Below are positions 37,587-46,812 of a stretch of 64,000 nt of DNA, piece after piece. Within the stretch, counting starts at the first letter, position 1; the number at the start of each line of letters is the position of its first letter. Below the pieces are notes generated by a model, which was not told where the DNA came from, ran no database searches, and saw only the letters and a list, made by a program, of their open reading frames with translations. Made by a program: the position numbers and the translations under genes. The DNA is from CBDFKF01 sp965248765 (GTDB lineage: Bacteria > Pseudomonadota > Alphaproteobacteria > VGEJ01), in assembly GCA_965248765.1 (NCBI GenBank), contig CBDFKF010000004.1:2542001-2606000 (forward strand). The letters are read 5' to 3'.

Positions 37587-38423
37587 GTCGTCCTCGGGCA
37601 TCGGCAGGAATGTGACGTCCGAGGTGGAACCGGTGTTCTCGATAATCGTCTGCGCGAGATCGCGGATGCTGATCTCGTGGGGATTACCAAGATTGATCGG
37701 CCCTGTGGCTTCCGCCGGCGCCTCCATCAGGCGCAACAGGCCATCGATCAGGTCATCGACGAAGCAGAATGAGCGAGTCTGAGACCCATCGCCATACAGG
37801 GTGATCGGCTGGTTCTGTAGGGCCTGAACAATGAAGTTCGATACGACTCGCCCGTTGTACAGCATCATGCGCGGCCCGTAAGTGTTGAAGATCCGCGCGA
37901 CGCGGACTTCCAGGTTGTGCTGCCGGTGATAGTCGAAAAACAGAGTCTCGGCGCACCGCTTGCCTTCGTCGTAGCACGCGCGGTGCCCGATCGGATTGAC
38001 GCGGCCGACATAGTCCTCCGCTTGGGGCGAGATATCGGGATCGCCGTAGACCTCGCTCGTGGACGCCTGCAGGATTCGCGCGCTGACACGCTTGGCCAAA
38101 CCAAGCATGTTGATGGCGCCGTGGATGCTGGTCTTGACCGTCTGGACCGGATCGTACTGGTAGTGCACCGGCGAGGCCGGGCACGCCAGGTTGTAGATCT
38201 GGTCGACCTCGACGTAGAGCGGGAAGGTGATGTCGTGGCGTAGCACCTCAAACCGCGGGTGGTCGAGGAGACGCCGGACGTTGCGTTTGTCGCCCGTGAA
38301 ATAGTTATCGAGGCACAGCACCCCGCAATCCCGCTCGAGCAGGCGCTCGCAGAGGTGGGAGCCGAGGAACCCGGCCCCGCCGGTCACCAGCACCCGTTTG
38401 GTTCGTGCGATCGATGCGTCCAT
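37587..38423 (-). pseudogene. UDP-glucuronate decarboxylase / NAD-dependent epimerase, C-terminus removed by IS21
   Basis: Short-chain dehydrogenase of the UXS type: TGGAGFLGSHL NAD-binding motif near the start, LDNYFTGDKRNV, the Ser of QASTSEVYGDP, and the catalytic YxxxK of CYDEGKRCAE, then RIFNTYGPRM and GDGSQTRSFCFV. Such enzymes convert UDP-glucuronate to UDP-xylose. Coding ends at the IS21 boundary after LPMPEDDC, so about 30-35 family residues are lost and the frame stops inside the IS at 37521. The upstream part of the open frame (to 38975) is not coding; ATG 38423 is the start. Confidence 0.82.
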
Positions 38424-38446
38424 GACCCCGGGTTGCGTGGCCGCGC

Positions 38447-39145
38447 CTAGAGCGGGACGCCGTCGGGGTGCGGGCTCTCGATGGTAAAGGCGAGCACCCG
38501 GCTGATTTGCATCAGCGGGCGCCCGCTTTCCTCGGCCCAGGTATTGAAAGCCGCCTGCACAGCGGCGAGATCGCGCTTGCTCGTGGGGCTCTTGGCGACG
38601 ACCCTTTCGCGGATAAGGGCGGCTGACACATCGCCCGTTAGAATGAACGAGTCCTTGCCCATGCTTCGCAGCACGAACTGGGCAGTGGCGCCACCGAGCC
38701 GGCTGCCGCGACGCTTCAGCAAATCGAGGAGGCCGACTTGGTCGGCGGCTGGCCAGTCGGCTAACGCAAACGCCGCGCTGCCGTACTCCTCGGCGAGATC
38801 GCAGAGCAAGACGGCGTTGCCCCGCACCGACAGGATTTTCTGGGCGTTGCGGATGATGCGGTCGTCCTTGACCAGCCGGTCGAGGTCGTCGTCCGACATC
38901 ATCGCGCAGCGCCGCGGGGCAAAGCCCTCGAACGCCGCCTCGAAGCCGGCCCATTTGTTCTCGACCACCGACCAACTGAAGCCGGCCTGGAACACCCGCT
39001 TGGTCATTGCCGCGAGCCAGCGATCATCGCCGATCTTGCGTAGTGCGGCCGCCGACTTCGGGCTTTCCAGGCGCTTTTCGAGGGCCGCGGCGCCGCCCTT
39101 GCGTGCCGCCGCCATCGCGAAGAGATCAGCGAAAGAGCGTGCCAT
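38447..39145 (-). CDS. DNA-3-methyladenine glycosylase I (Tag)-like protein
   Basis: 232 residues of the Tag-like helix-hairpin-helix glycosylase group: WLAAMTKRVFQAGFSWSVVENKW, CAMMSDDDLDRLVKDDRIIRNAQKI, and GGATAQFVLRSMGKDSFILTGDV. It removes 3-methyladenine from alkylated DNA. It lies between the truncated epimerase and the LLM oxidoreductase, all on the minus strand with 23-base gaps. Intact. Confidence 0.8.
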   Translation of the reverse strand: MARSFADLFAMAAARKGGAAALEKRLESPKSAAALRKIGDDRWLAAMTKRVFQAGFSWSVVENKWAGFEAAFEGFAPRRCAMMSDDDLDRLVKDDRIIRNAQKILSVRGNAVLLCDLAEEYGSAAFALADWPAADQVGLLDLLKRRGSRLGGATAQFVLRSMGKDSFILTGDVSAALIRERVVAKSPTSKRDLAAVQAAFNTWAEESGRPLMQISRVLAFTIESPHPDGVPL

Positions 39146-39168
39146 CGTCGGCGTGAAGAGGCTGGCGA

Positions 39169-40002
39169 TCAGCCGTGGAGCGAGGCGTAGTCGTCAAGAA
39201 GCTTGAGCACGGTATCGCGGGGCTCGGACGGCACGCCGAGCACGGCGCGGGTGACACCGGCCTCGGCGAGCGTGGCGAGCGCGCCGTCTTCGGGCTCGGC
39301 GCGGAATACGTTCACCGAGAGGCTGGCCGCATCGCGTCCCGCGCCCTCGGCGAAGCGCCTGAGCCTGGCCATGTCCGGCACCGGGTCGAAGCGGCTGGCG
39401 CGCGGGAACCAGCCATCACAGTACTCGACCACCCGGGCGAGCGTGTAGTCACTTTCGCCGCCGAGCACGATCGGCGGATGCGGCGTTTGGACCGGCTTGG
39501 GATGGCTCCAGACCGGGTCGAAGTCGACCATCTCGCCATGAAAGGCCGCCTCGTCCTCGGTCCACAGTGCCTTCATCGCGAGAACCCGTTCGCGCAGAAG
39601 CTTGAAGCGAGTCTTGTACTCGGTCCCGTGGTTGTTCATTTCCTCGACGTTCCACCCGCCGCCGATGCCGAAGATAAAGCGGCCATTGGATAGGCGATCG
39701 AGGCTCGCCACCGACTTTGCCGTAACGATCGGATCGCGCTGGGGAACGAGGCAGATGCCGGTCCCGAGCTTGAGCCGGCTGGTCGCAGCCGCGGCGAACG
39801 AGAGGGCGACGAAGGGATCGTAGGTGTGGGCATACTCCTTCGGCAGCTCGCCGCCGCCGGGGAAAGGGGAGAGCCGGCTGGTCGGGATGTGCGTATGCTC
39901 GCACAGGAACAGCGACTCCAAGCCGCGCTCCTCGAGCGCCGCGGCCAGCTCATCGGTGCCGATGCTGTACTCGGTGGCAAAGAAGAAAACGCCTATATCC
40001 AT
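39169..40002 (-). CDS. LLM class (luciferase-like) flavin/F420-dependent oxidoreductase
   Basis: 277 residues with the luciferase-like monooxygenase TIM barrel: DIGVFFFATEYSIGTDELA start, LKLGTGICLVPQRDPIVTAKSVASLD, RFIFGIGGGWNVEEM, and PIVLGGESDYTLARVVEYCDGWFP. The subgroup, with a TIGR03619-like pattern, is mostly assigned to F420- or FMN-using oxidoreductases of unknown substrate. ATG 40002 begins the conserved strand; the open frame extends six codons further. Intact. Confidence 0.85.
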   Translation of the reverse strand: MDIGVFFFATEYSIGTDELAAALEERGLESLFLCEHTHIPTSRLSPFPGGGELPKEYAHTYDPFVALSFAAAATSRLKLGTGICLVPQRDPIVTAKSVASLDRLSNGRFIFGIGGGWNVEEMNNHGTEYKTRFKLLRERVLAMKALWTEDEAAFHGEMVDFDPVWSHPKPVQTPHPPIVLGGESDYTLARVVEYCDGWFPRASRFDPVPDMARLRRFAEGAGRDAASLSVNVFRAEPEDGALATLAEAGVTRAVLGVPSEPRDTVLKLLDDYASLHG

Positions 40003-40026
40003 GCCTCGACCTCCCGACAATTGGCG

Positions 40027-41253
40027 TCAGCTCACCCCGTGGGGAGAGCCGAGCCTCAGCTCTTCCGGACGCGGATAGCGGATGATCATGCGGTAGCAAT
40101 CGAGGCTCTTGCTTAAAAACTCGTACGCCGCGCCCCAGAGGTACAAACGAAAGCGGCGGTAGTTGAAGTCGCCGAACCGCTCGATGACGCGGTCTCGATT
40201 CGCATCGAAATTCCGCGCCCATTGCTGAAACGTCAGGAAGTAACTATAGCGGTCGTTGTAGACCTCGAGCACTTCCAGCGGTGTCTGCGCCAGCTTATCC
40301 AATAAATCATGAAGAACGAGGAAGGAGTGGTTTCCACCGTATATGTATTTAACCATAAAAGACGACAGCTCATATTTCTTCACGCACGCACTGCCGTCAA
40401 GAAATATGTATCCGCCCGGCTTGAGAATTGACTGAAATTTGTCGAGTACCGCCTTGTACTGCGGCAAGTGCTCGATCACGCCCATGATGACGATGGCGTC
40501 GTATTTGGTCTCGGTCTTGTACTCGAGCAAATCGGTGAAGATGAGCTCCCAGTCGTAGCCAAGCTCTTTCGCCCGCCCATTGAGGTAATCGACGGAGATC
40601 TGCGAGTTGGAGAGGCCGGTGCACTTGACGCCGCGCTCGGAGGCATACTCGAACCAGGCGCCCCAACCCGGACCAACCTCAAGAATGCGCTGGCCCGCCT
40701 CAAGCCGGCATCCCTCGAAGCAGTAGGCGAACTTGCGCAGCGTTGCGGCATCGAGCCCTTCGTCCGCGTTGTCGTAAATGCCCTGGGTGTAGCAGGGCGT
40801 CTTGGGATCGAGAAAGCTTAGGAAGAACTCGGGATCGATATCGTAGTGCGCGGTGATCGCTTGCCGGTTGGTATGCACCTGGCCGAACAGGAGTGGCTGG
40901 ATGAAACGCCACGCCGCGGTAATCGGGTGCATGTCGGACATCGAGTTGCGCAGCTCGAACGGTTGCAGCATGTCGCCCTCGATGTCGATGTCTCCGGCAA
41001 CGTAGGCATCGCCGATGCGGCCCTCATCGAGGCTGGTGACCGCCCGCAACGCCCGACGGTTCTTGAGGCCGACTTCAAAGCTAGGCGTCTCTTTCCCAAA
41101 ACGCTGAACAGCGCCGTCGGGCAGCCTCACGTCGAAGGATACAGGAGCGTCTGAGAAATGACTCGCGAAGCGGCCCAGCAACGAGCCTTTGGGTGTCGCG
41201 CGCGGCACCTCGGCCAGCGTGTGCGGTTGCTGCACATTCGTATCGTCTGCCAT
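40027..41253 (-). CDS. cyclopropane-fatty-acyl-phospholipid synthase family methyltransferase
   Basis: 408 residues. The N-terminal part (DAPVSFDVRLPDGAVQRFG, DIDIEGDM) and the SAM-binding core (ILEVGPGWGAWFEYAS, then VKCTGLSNSQ, IVIMGVIEHLPQY) match the CFA synthase/SAM-dependent methyltransferase family, which modify membrane lipids or lipid-like substrates. The subgroup differs from E. coli Cfa in the C-terminus. Intact; a 160-base gap separates it from the sulfotransferase upstream. Confidence 0.85.
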   Translation of the reverse strand: MADDTNVQQPHTLAEVPRATPKGSLLGRFASHFSDAPVSFDVRLPDGAVQRFGKETPSFEVGLKNRRALRAVTSLDEGRIGDAYVAGDIDIEGDMLQPFELRNSMSDMHPITAAWRFIQPLLFGQVHTNRQAITAHYDIDPEFFLSFLDPKTPCYTQGIYDNADEGLDAATLRKFAYCFEGCRLEAGQRILEVGPGWGAWFEYASERGVKCTGLSNSQISVDYLNGRAKELGYDWELIFTDLLEYKTETKYDAIVIMGVIEHLPQYKAVLDKFQSILKPGGYIFLDGSACVKKYELSSFMVKYIYGGNHSFLVLHDLLDKLAQTPLEVLEVYNDRYSYFLTFQQWARNFDANRDRVIERFGDFNYRRFRLYLWGAAYEFLSKSLDCYRMIIRYPRPEELRLGSPHGVS

Positions 41254-41413
41254 CGTGACTCCTGCCCCGTTCCCCGCATTTTCGGGTATTCGGGCGGGAT
41301 GTTAGCAGACTTGTGCACCGAGCGGCGCGCACAGCTGACGCTGTCGCCCGAAGACCGATAGGCCGGCGCACCTTGGGAGGGCGCGCGCGGAAATGTAGGT
41401 CCAGCGGTCTCGC

Positions 41414-42220
41414 TCAGCCCTTGGTAGCGCGTGGCCGATCTTCTGCGGTTGGCGAGGCGGGGCGGCGGGGCAGCGCGCGCTTGAGCCGGTCAAAACCCGG
41501 GGTGAGGCGGGTCCGAACAGCGAATTCGCCGAGGCGGTTTACCGCGTTGAATGCCAACCGGGACGCCGTCGGGATCGGAACATCATCCCACTCCGATGGC
41601 AGCTCATAGTCCCAATACCGCATAAAGGGACCGAACACGGCAACGGCCAGCGGTGTGATCTCCGGCGTGTAGTACGACAGGAACTCACGCTTGCCAGGGG
41701 CCTTATTGGCAACCGGCAGGTCACGAACGGGCTCGACGCCCAACTGTTCGAGCGCCGCCTTGAAGTCGCGGTTGAGGGTTTCGAACCTGAGCACAGCATC
41801 GAAGTCGCGACGCGACCACAGATGGTAGCTCACCTTGAGGCGGGGCGGACCGTAGAACCGCTTGAAATACTCCGGGAAACCGACTCCCGGTCGCTGTACA
41901 TAGTGCGCCCGCGCGGCCATGTAGTCGGGCAACCAGTTACCCCGCTGACGCATCGTCGCAGGATCCGTGTAGCTGCTGTGTCTGTTGTTACGGTATTTGA
42001 CATAGGTGCTGACCACGTCATCGAGGGGGTTGCGGACGCCCGCGAAGACGAAATAGCGCCTCTCCTCGGGGCTCGCGATCCTCAGGAACTCGTTGAAGTG
42101 AGCGTGCATGTAGAGGATCGGCTGGCCGCCGTAGCATTCGCACAGCTCGCGTGCCACCGCCGTCGAGCCCGTTCGGGGCACCTCGACGAAGATATAGCGG
42201 TATCGATGACTGATGATCAT
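41414..42220 (-). CDS. sulfotransferase family protein
   Basis: 268 residues. The 5'-phosphosulfate-binding loop is seen as VEVPRTGSTAVARE near residue 14, and the 3'-phosphate region as FAGVRNPLDDVVSTYVKY (about residues 59-76). It should transfer sulfate from PAPS to a surface sugar or lipid. The C-terminal tail is Arg/Pro-rich and probably disordered. Intact. Confidence 0.82.
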   Translation of the reverse strand: MIISHRYRYIFVEVPRTGSTAVARELCECYGGQPILYMHAHFNEFLRIASPEERRYFVFAGVRNPLDDVVSTYVKYRNNRHSSYTDPATMRQRGNWLPDYMAARAHYVQRPGVGFPEYFKRFYGPPRLKVSYHLWSRRDFDAVLRFETLNRDFKAALEQLGVEPVRDLPVANKAPGKREFLSYYTPEITPLAVAVFGPFMRYWDYELPSEWDDVPIPTASRLAFNAVNRLGEFAVRTRLTPGFDRLKRALPRRPASPTAEDRPRATKG

Positions 42221-42323
42221 CCGGCTTGGGTCTCCGCAACGCGGGGCGTTTCGAGCCTGGCCGGCCCCCGACGCGCGTCGCCCCCAAGAATAAAAACAGT
42301 GAAGAGCATCCTAGCAGCCTGTC

Positions 42324-42359
42324 GCCGCCCGCTCTGTGACATCTGTCACCGCGGGCGGC
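42324..42359 (-). terminator. strong hairpin between lectin-like gene and sulfotransferase
   Basis: GCCGCCCGC (42324-42332) pairs with GCGGGCGGC (42351-42359), and inside it GTGACA-TC-TGTCAC (42336-42349) makes a second stem. It lies in a 208-base gap downstream of the lectin-like gene on the minus strand. No T run follows directly, so a terminator or an operator are both possible. Confidence 0.45.
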
Positions 42360-42428
42360 AACGGCTATACCTGCGCTGTCTTACCGCGGGCAAGCAGCGG
42401 GGTCGCGACCGCCGTCGCGACCCTGGCC

Positions 42429-42970
42429 TCACTCGGCGCCGGTCGGGAACTCGACGAAGTACCACTTGAAGAACTTGGCGCTCAGCGTCGCCTGCCAGCG
42501 AAAGCGCTTGCCGCCCGTGTAGTAGACCGCAGGTAGCCGCCGCCCCCCTGGCAGTTGGCTCGTGAATTGCGGGCCCAATTGCGGTCCCAGCGTTTGAAGG
42601 CGGTCGGCGGATGCATATCGCCGCTGACCCACTGAAGGCGGCGCACCGAGCACCAATACCGCAACCCGATCCAAATGCCCTCTTTGATCTTCTGCAAGGG
42701 CAATGCGAATTCGGTCTGCAGGAAACTATGTACCTCGGCACTGTCGACGACGGCGAGCCGGCCGCGGACTCCCTTGTAGCTCTTTCTTGCTGCGCGCTTC
42801 ATCGCGCGGTCCCATCTTCCGCCCTTGTTGGCGCCCGCGTTGTCGTTGAAGAGCTGAAAGTAACTCTTCGTCGCCGGGTTGTGGACGGGCCGAGGCGGGT
42901 AACCCTCGGCCAGCGCCTCGACCGCGCCGAACAAAATGAAAAAGCTGACAATCGCCCGCACCCATCCCAT
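42429..42970 (-). pseudogene. secreted C-type-lectin-like protein, frameshifted
   Basis: ATG 42970 opens a signal peptide (VRAIVSFFILFGAVEALAEG). The remainder resembles a C-type lectin fold: FQLFNDNAGANKGGRWDRAM, GRLAVVDSAEVHSFLQT, GIWIGLRYWCSV, LQWVSGD. After CQGGGG the frame changes at the run of six C (about 42543-42548), and the final strands (YTGGKRFRWQ, FFKWYFVEFP) follow in the other frame to 42429. One base in a homopolymer could restore it, so a sequence error is quite possible. Confidence 0.6.
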
Positions 42971-43071
42971 GGCTCATCCTCCTTCACGCCATTTGCAGCG
43001 CTTGTCAGGTGAGGTGGCCTCGGTTTGTCGGACAGCTTGGCGGCTTGATTAAGGTGTATTCCAGTTGTCGT

Positions 43072-43877
43072 TCATGCCGCCAGAATCCCTTTGAATCGAT
43101 CTCCTTGCCGTTGTTGTTGCGCCTGTGGGGATGTGGGCAAGGCACGTAGCGGCTTGTCCATCATATCCACAGGCGGGGCGCCGCGGTAGGCCTCGGCCGG
43201 CGTTTTCCCCCCGAGCGCCGAGTGCGGCCTCTCGGTGTTGTAGAAGTCGATCCACTCGCCGATGACGCGCCGGGCCTCGAAGCCGTCGGCGAGCTCGCGC
43301 AGATAGACGGCCTCGTATTTGAGCGAGCGCCACAGCCGCTCAATGAAGATGTTGTCCAGGCACCGGCCCCTGCCGTCCATCGAGATCCGGATGCCGGCCT
43401 CCCGCAAGCGCCCGGTGAAGGCGAAGCCGGTGAACTGGCTGCCCTGGTCGGTATTGAAGATCTCCGGCGTGCCATGGCGGGCCAGCGCCTCGTCGAGCGC
43501 GTCTGTGCAGAAGCCCGCATCCAGGGTGTTCGACAGACGCCAAGCCAGCACATGCCGGCTGGCCCAGTCCATGATCGCCACCAGGTAAAGAAAGCCGCGC
43601 CGCACCGGGATGTAGGTGATGTCGGCGCACCAGACATGGTTCGCCCGCTCGATCATCAAGCCTCTGAGCAGATAGGGGTAGACCCGGTGCTCGGGATGCG
43701 GATCGCTGGTGCGCGGCGCCCGATAGATCGCCTGAAGCCCCATCAGGCGCATCAGACGACCGGCCCGGCGACGACCGATGCGCACGCCCTCGCGGCGCAG
43801 ATGACGGACCATCTGACGGGCGCCGTAGAACGGATATTTCAGGAACAACTCATCAATGCGCCGCATCAGCGCCAGGG
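43072..43877 (-). pseudogene. IS3-family transposase OrfB, 5' end replaced by IS21
   Basis: From ALMRRIDELFLKYPFYGARQM on, this is a standard IS3-family OrfB with the rve core: WCADITYIPVRRGFLYLV (first Asp), FNTDQGSQFT (second Asp) and DNIFIERLWRSLKYE (Glu). About 20-30 N-terminal residues and the whole orfA are missing because IS21 copy C begins at 43878. The open frame now starts inside IS21 at 43941, adding about 21 foreign residues in frame. The catalytic domain is complete. Confidence 0.85.
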
Positions 43878-43988
43878 TGTTAACGGCGGAGGAATAATGC
43901 AGCACGCGGAGCGGCTGGGCGGTCCGGTCGCGGCGGCGCAAAATTGCGCCACCTATAGCCCCTTGTCGGTTGTGGTGAGGGGCAGGAG

Positions 43989-44300
43989 ATGTACGGCGTG
44001 GAGCTCTATGCGGCGGTTCGTCTGGCGGTTGTCGACGAGGGTCTGAGCCATCACGATGCGGGCCGTCGGTTCGGCATCGACCGCCGGACGGTGAAGAAGA
44101 TGCTGAGCTATTCGGCGCCGCCGGGCTACCGGCGGCCCAAGCCGGTCCGGCGGCCCAAGCTGGATGGGTTCACCGGCATCGTCGACGCGATCCTGGAGGC
44201 GGACACGGATCCGGACGTGCCGCGCAAGCAGCGCCACACGGCGCACCGGATCTTCGAGCGGCTGCGGGACGAGCACGGGTTCGCCGGCGGCTATACCATG
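43989..44300 (+). pseudogene. istA: IS21 IstA N-terminal fragment (copy C)
   Basis: 104 codons identical in type to the N-terminus of copy A, with the helix-turn-helix and the KPVRR segment present, ending GFAGGYTM at the IS1182 boundary. The frame runs on without a stop into the IS1182 transposase, so a 509-codon IstA/transposase chimeric frame (43989-45518) exists. Confidence 0.8.
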
Positions 44301-45855
44301 CAGACCGTGTGGAAACTCTGGGTGGCGGGGGATTCCGTCCGTCTCATGGCGATGTTAGGGTCCGCCATGAGACACATTCCTGGCGTTGACCGCTCTCAGG
44401 TTCTGCTTCTGCCGGAAGCAGTGGACGATTACGTGGGCCGGGATAACCCGGTCCGTTTCATCGATGCCTTCGTGGATGGTTTGGACCTAGCGGCCGCTGG
44501 TTTCGAGCGCGCCGCGGCGAAGGCGATAGGTCGTCCCGGCTACGATCCGGCGGACCTGCTGAAGCTCTACATATACGGCTATCTCAATCGGGTACGTTCG
44601 AGCCGCCGGCTGGAGGCAGAGAGCAAGCGTAATCTCGAAGTGATCTGGCTGTTGCGGCGTTTGTCGCCAGACTTCAAGACGATCGCCGATTTCCGGCGGA
44701 TCAATCGGGCGGCCTTCCGACAGGTGTTTCGGGAGTTCGTGAGGCTATGCCGCGAACTGGAGCTGTTCGGACGCGAGCTGGTGGCGGTTGACGGTACACG
44801 GATCAAGGCAGTGAACAGCCGGAAGCGGAACTTCACCAAAGCGAAGCTGGCGAAGGCGTTGGCCGAGAGCGACGAGAGGTTGTCGCGTTATCTCGACCGG
44901 CTCGACGAGGCCGACGAGCAAGACGAGGGCGGCACCGGCGGCGGCGAGGTGGAGCATATCCAGGAGAAGATCGCTGCGATCCAAGGGCGGCGTGAGCGGT
45001 TTGAGGAACATCGAGACGCGCTGGCTGCGAGTGGCGAGGACCAGCTCTCTTTGACGGATCCGGACAGCCGGGCGATGTACGCCGAGACCCGGGTCGGTGT
45101 CGGCTACAACATTCAGATCGCCGTGGACGCCAAGCACAAACTGATCGCCGAGCAGCAGGTCCATAACAAGGTCAGCGATCTCGGTCTATTGGCCGAGACG
45201 GCGGTGGTGGCCCGTCGGAACCTGGCCGTCGATCGGATCGACGCGGTCGCCGACGCGGGCTACTTCAAGATCGAGGATATCGAGGCCTGCGAGAATGCCG
45301 GCGTCGTGCCGCATGTGCCCAAGCCCCAGCGCGGATCCACGGTGAGCCAGGGGCTCTTTCCCAAGGAACGCTTCCGCTATGACGGCGGCGAGGACATTTA
45401 CATCTGCCCCGACGGCCAACGCCTGGCGCTACACAGCAAGCGCAAGCGCCGAAGCGATCCTGGAGCGCATGGCAGAACGATTGGCGGCCCGCCCGGAGCT
45501 GCTCGATGCGCGCCGTGAAAGCGTCGAGCATCCCTTCGGCTCAATCAAACAATGGATGGGCCAGGGTGCCTTCCTGACCCGGCGGCTGGAGAACGTGCGC
45601 GGCGAGTTCAGCATCACGGCGCTGGCTTACAACATCCGCCGCGCGATCTCGCTGGTAGGTGTTCCCGCCTTGATCGCCGCCGCGAGGGCATGAGACGGGA
45701 ATCAGGCCAAAATCGAGCGCCGCACATCGATCCACGGAGGCCTGGAGCCCCTTCCACAGGGCTACCGGCGCCAAACCGCCAGATTACGTGGGATCGCCGC
45801 AAATCATGGTTACCTAAACCTCCATCCCCGCCACCCAGAGTTTCCACACGGTCTG
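44301..45855 (+). mobile_element. IS1182-family element copy 3
   Basis: Same length and inverted repeats as copies 1 and 2. CATG precedes the left repeat (44297-44300) as in copy 1, but GGAT follows the right repeat, so the second target repeat is lost. Same orientation to istA as copy 1. Confidence 0.92.
44367..45693 (+). pseudogene. IS1182-family transposase with internal deletion (copy 3)
   Basis: ATG 44367 to the stop at 45518 carries the N-terminal and DDE core parts. The VEHPFGSIK catalytic segment lies in another frame ending at 45693. The junction after QRLALHSKRKR is identical to the other two copies. Confidence 0.85.
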
Positions 45856-45856
45856 G

Positions 45857-46249
45857 GATGAGAAGCCGAAGGACCCGGGCGTCGCCGCGTACTTCGACTT
45901 AAACGGCGATCCGCTGTGCATCTACTGTGATCGCTACACGGTGCCGCGCGCCAACGTTCAGGCGATCGCGAAGACGATCGAGGCGCTGCGCGGGATCGCT
46001 CGCTGGCAGTCATCGGGGTTCGTGCGGTCGATGTTTCGCGGCTTCACGGCCCTGCCGCCGCCGGAGGAGCACCCCAAGCTCGCCCAGTCGTGGCAGTCGG
46101 CCCTCGGCCTATCGGCCGATGCGACGATCGAGCAAGCCGAGACGCAGTACCGCACGCTCGCCAAGCACGCGCACCCCGACGCCGGCGGCTCGACCGAGCA
46201 GATGGCCGCTCTCAATCGAGCGATTCGCGAGGCCCGCGCCCATGCCTGA
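45857..46249 (+). pseudogene. phage J-domain protein, N-terminus deleted
   Basis: An open frame enters from the IS1182 end and reads DEKPKDPGVAAYFDLNGDPL, CIYCDRYTVPRANVQAIAKTIEALRG, then a C-terminal J domain (IEQAETQYRTLAKHAHPDAGGS with HPD). Proteins of this shape are common near integrases in alphaproteobacterial and betaproteobacterial prophages. The first 60 or so residues are missing at the IS junction, and no start codon remains before ATG 45941. It overlaps the next gene by eight bases. Confidence 0.65.
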
Positions 46250-46520
46250 TCGCTGCCCGTGGTGCGACGGCGAGATGACGGCGGGAAAGAACCGCGGCAA
46301 GCCCCGCAGGTTCTGCTCACAGCTCTGCAAGCGCGCCTACGAATCGGCCGCGCGGAGGTTCGTCGATTCGCTCGCCAACTCCGGCCACGTCCCGCCGGGA
46401 TGGCTGCGCGCATGGATGGCCGCTCAACAAACGCGCGCGTTTATTTCAGTGCCCAACTCGCCCGACGCCGCATCGGAGCATCCGAACGCACCGTCCGATG
46501 CTCTTGGGCCGGCGAAATGA
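46242..46520 (+). CDS. small zinc-binding phage protein
   Basis: 92 residues. CPWCDGEM near the start and CSQLCKRAYESAARRF form a likely four-cysteine zinc site (residues 4-35). The remainder is low in features. Such proteins occur between J-domain proteins and integrase in prophages. Function unknown. Confidence 0.6.
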   Translation: MPDRCPWCDGEMTAGKNRGKPRRFCSQLCKRAYESAARRFVDSLANSGHVPPGWLRAWMAAQQTRAFISVPNSPDAASEHPNAPSDALGPAK

Positions 46521-46524
46521 CGGC

Positions 46525-46812
46525 ATGACCGCCTCCAGGGCGGACCTGCGCGATCTGCCGGACTGGCCGCGCCTTTTGTCCCGCGAGCAGGCGGCAGCTT
46601 ATGTCGGGGTCTCGGTTGGGATGCTTGAATCGCGGATCGGCGATCCGTTTCCAGTGCCAATCAGAATCGGCGGTAGAAAGCTCTTTGACCGCCGTGCGCT
46701 CGACAAGGCGGTTGATATTCTGACAGGCACGGCCCCACACTCCCCGGCGAACGAAATTCGCCAGGGTCTGGAAAATGCAGGTCGTCAGGTTGCGCCACGT
46801 CAAATGCTATAG
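46525..46812 (+). CDS. AlpA/excisionase-like DNA-binding protein
   Basis: 95 residues from ATG 46525 with a MerR-like winged helix-turn-helix (LLSREQAAAYVGVSVGMLESRI, then IGGRKLFDRRALDKAVDIL). Small proteins of this type act as excisionase or integrase regulators. It overlaps the integrase start by 38 bases, so the two are translated together. Confidence 0.75.
   Translation: MTASRADLRDLPDWPRLLSREQAAAYVGVSVGMLESRIGDPFPVPIRIGGRKLFDRRALDKAVDILTGTAPHSPANEIRQGLENAGRQVAPRQML

Larger units (their letters stand above)
43878..45855 (+). mobile_element. IS21-family element copy C, truncated within istA at the IS1182 right end
   Basis: The left end TGTTAACGGCGG at 43878 is followed by the N-terminal part of istA (43989-44300) and an IS1182 copy whose outer repeat ends at 45855. 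Directly after this the sequence is phage DNA, with no istA C-terminal part, no istB, and no 4-base repeat. This is the footprint of an IS1182-adjacent deletion. Confidence 0.88.

Noticed and set aside
38424..38975. N-terminal extension of the epimerase frame
   Set aside because: It is antisense-frame sequence overlapping the Tag-like gene; the epimerase fold starts at ATG 38423.
18459..45855. CRISPR array or other repeat array
   Set aside because: The long repeated sequences are IS21 and IS1182 copies; no short regularly spaced repeats were found.
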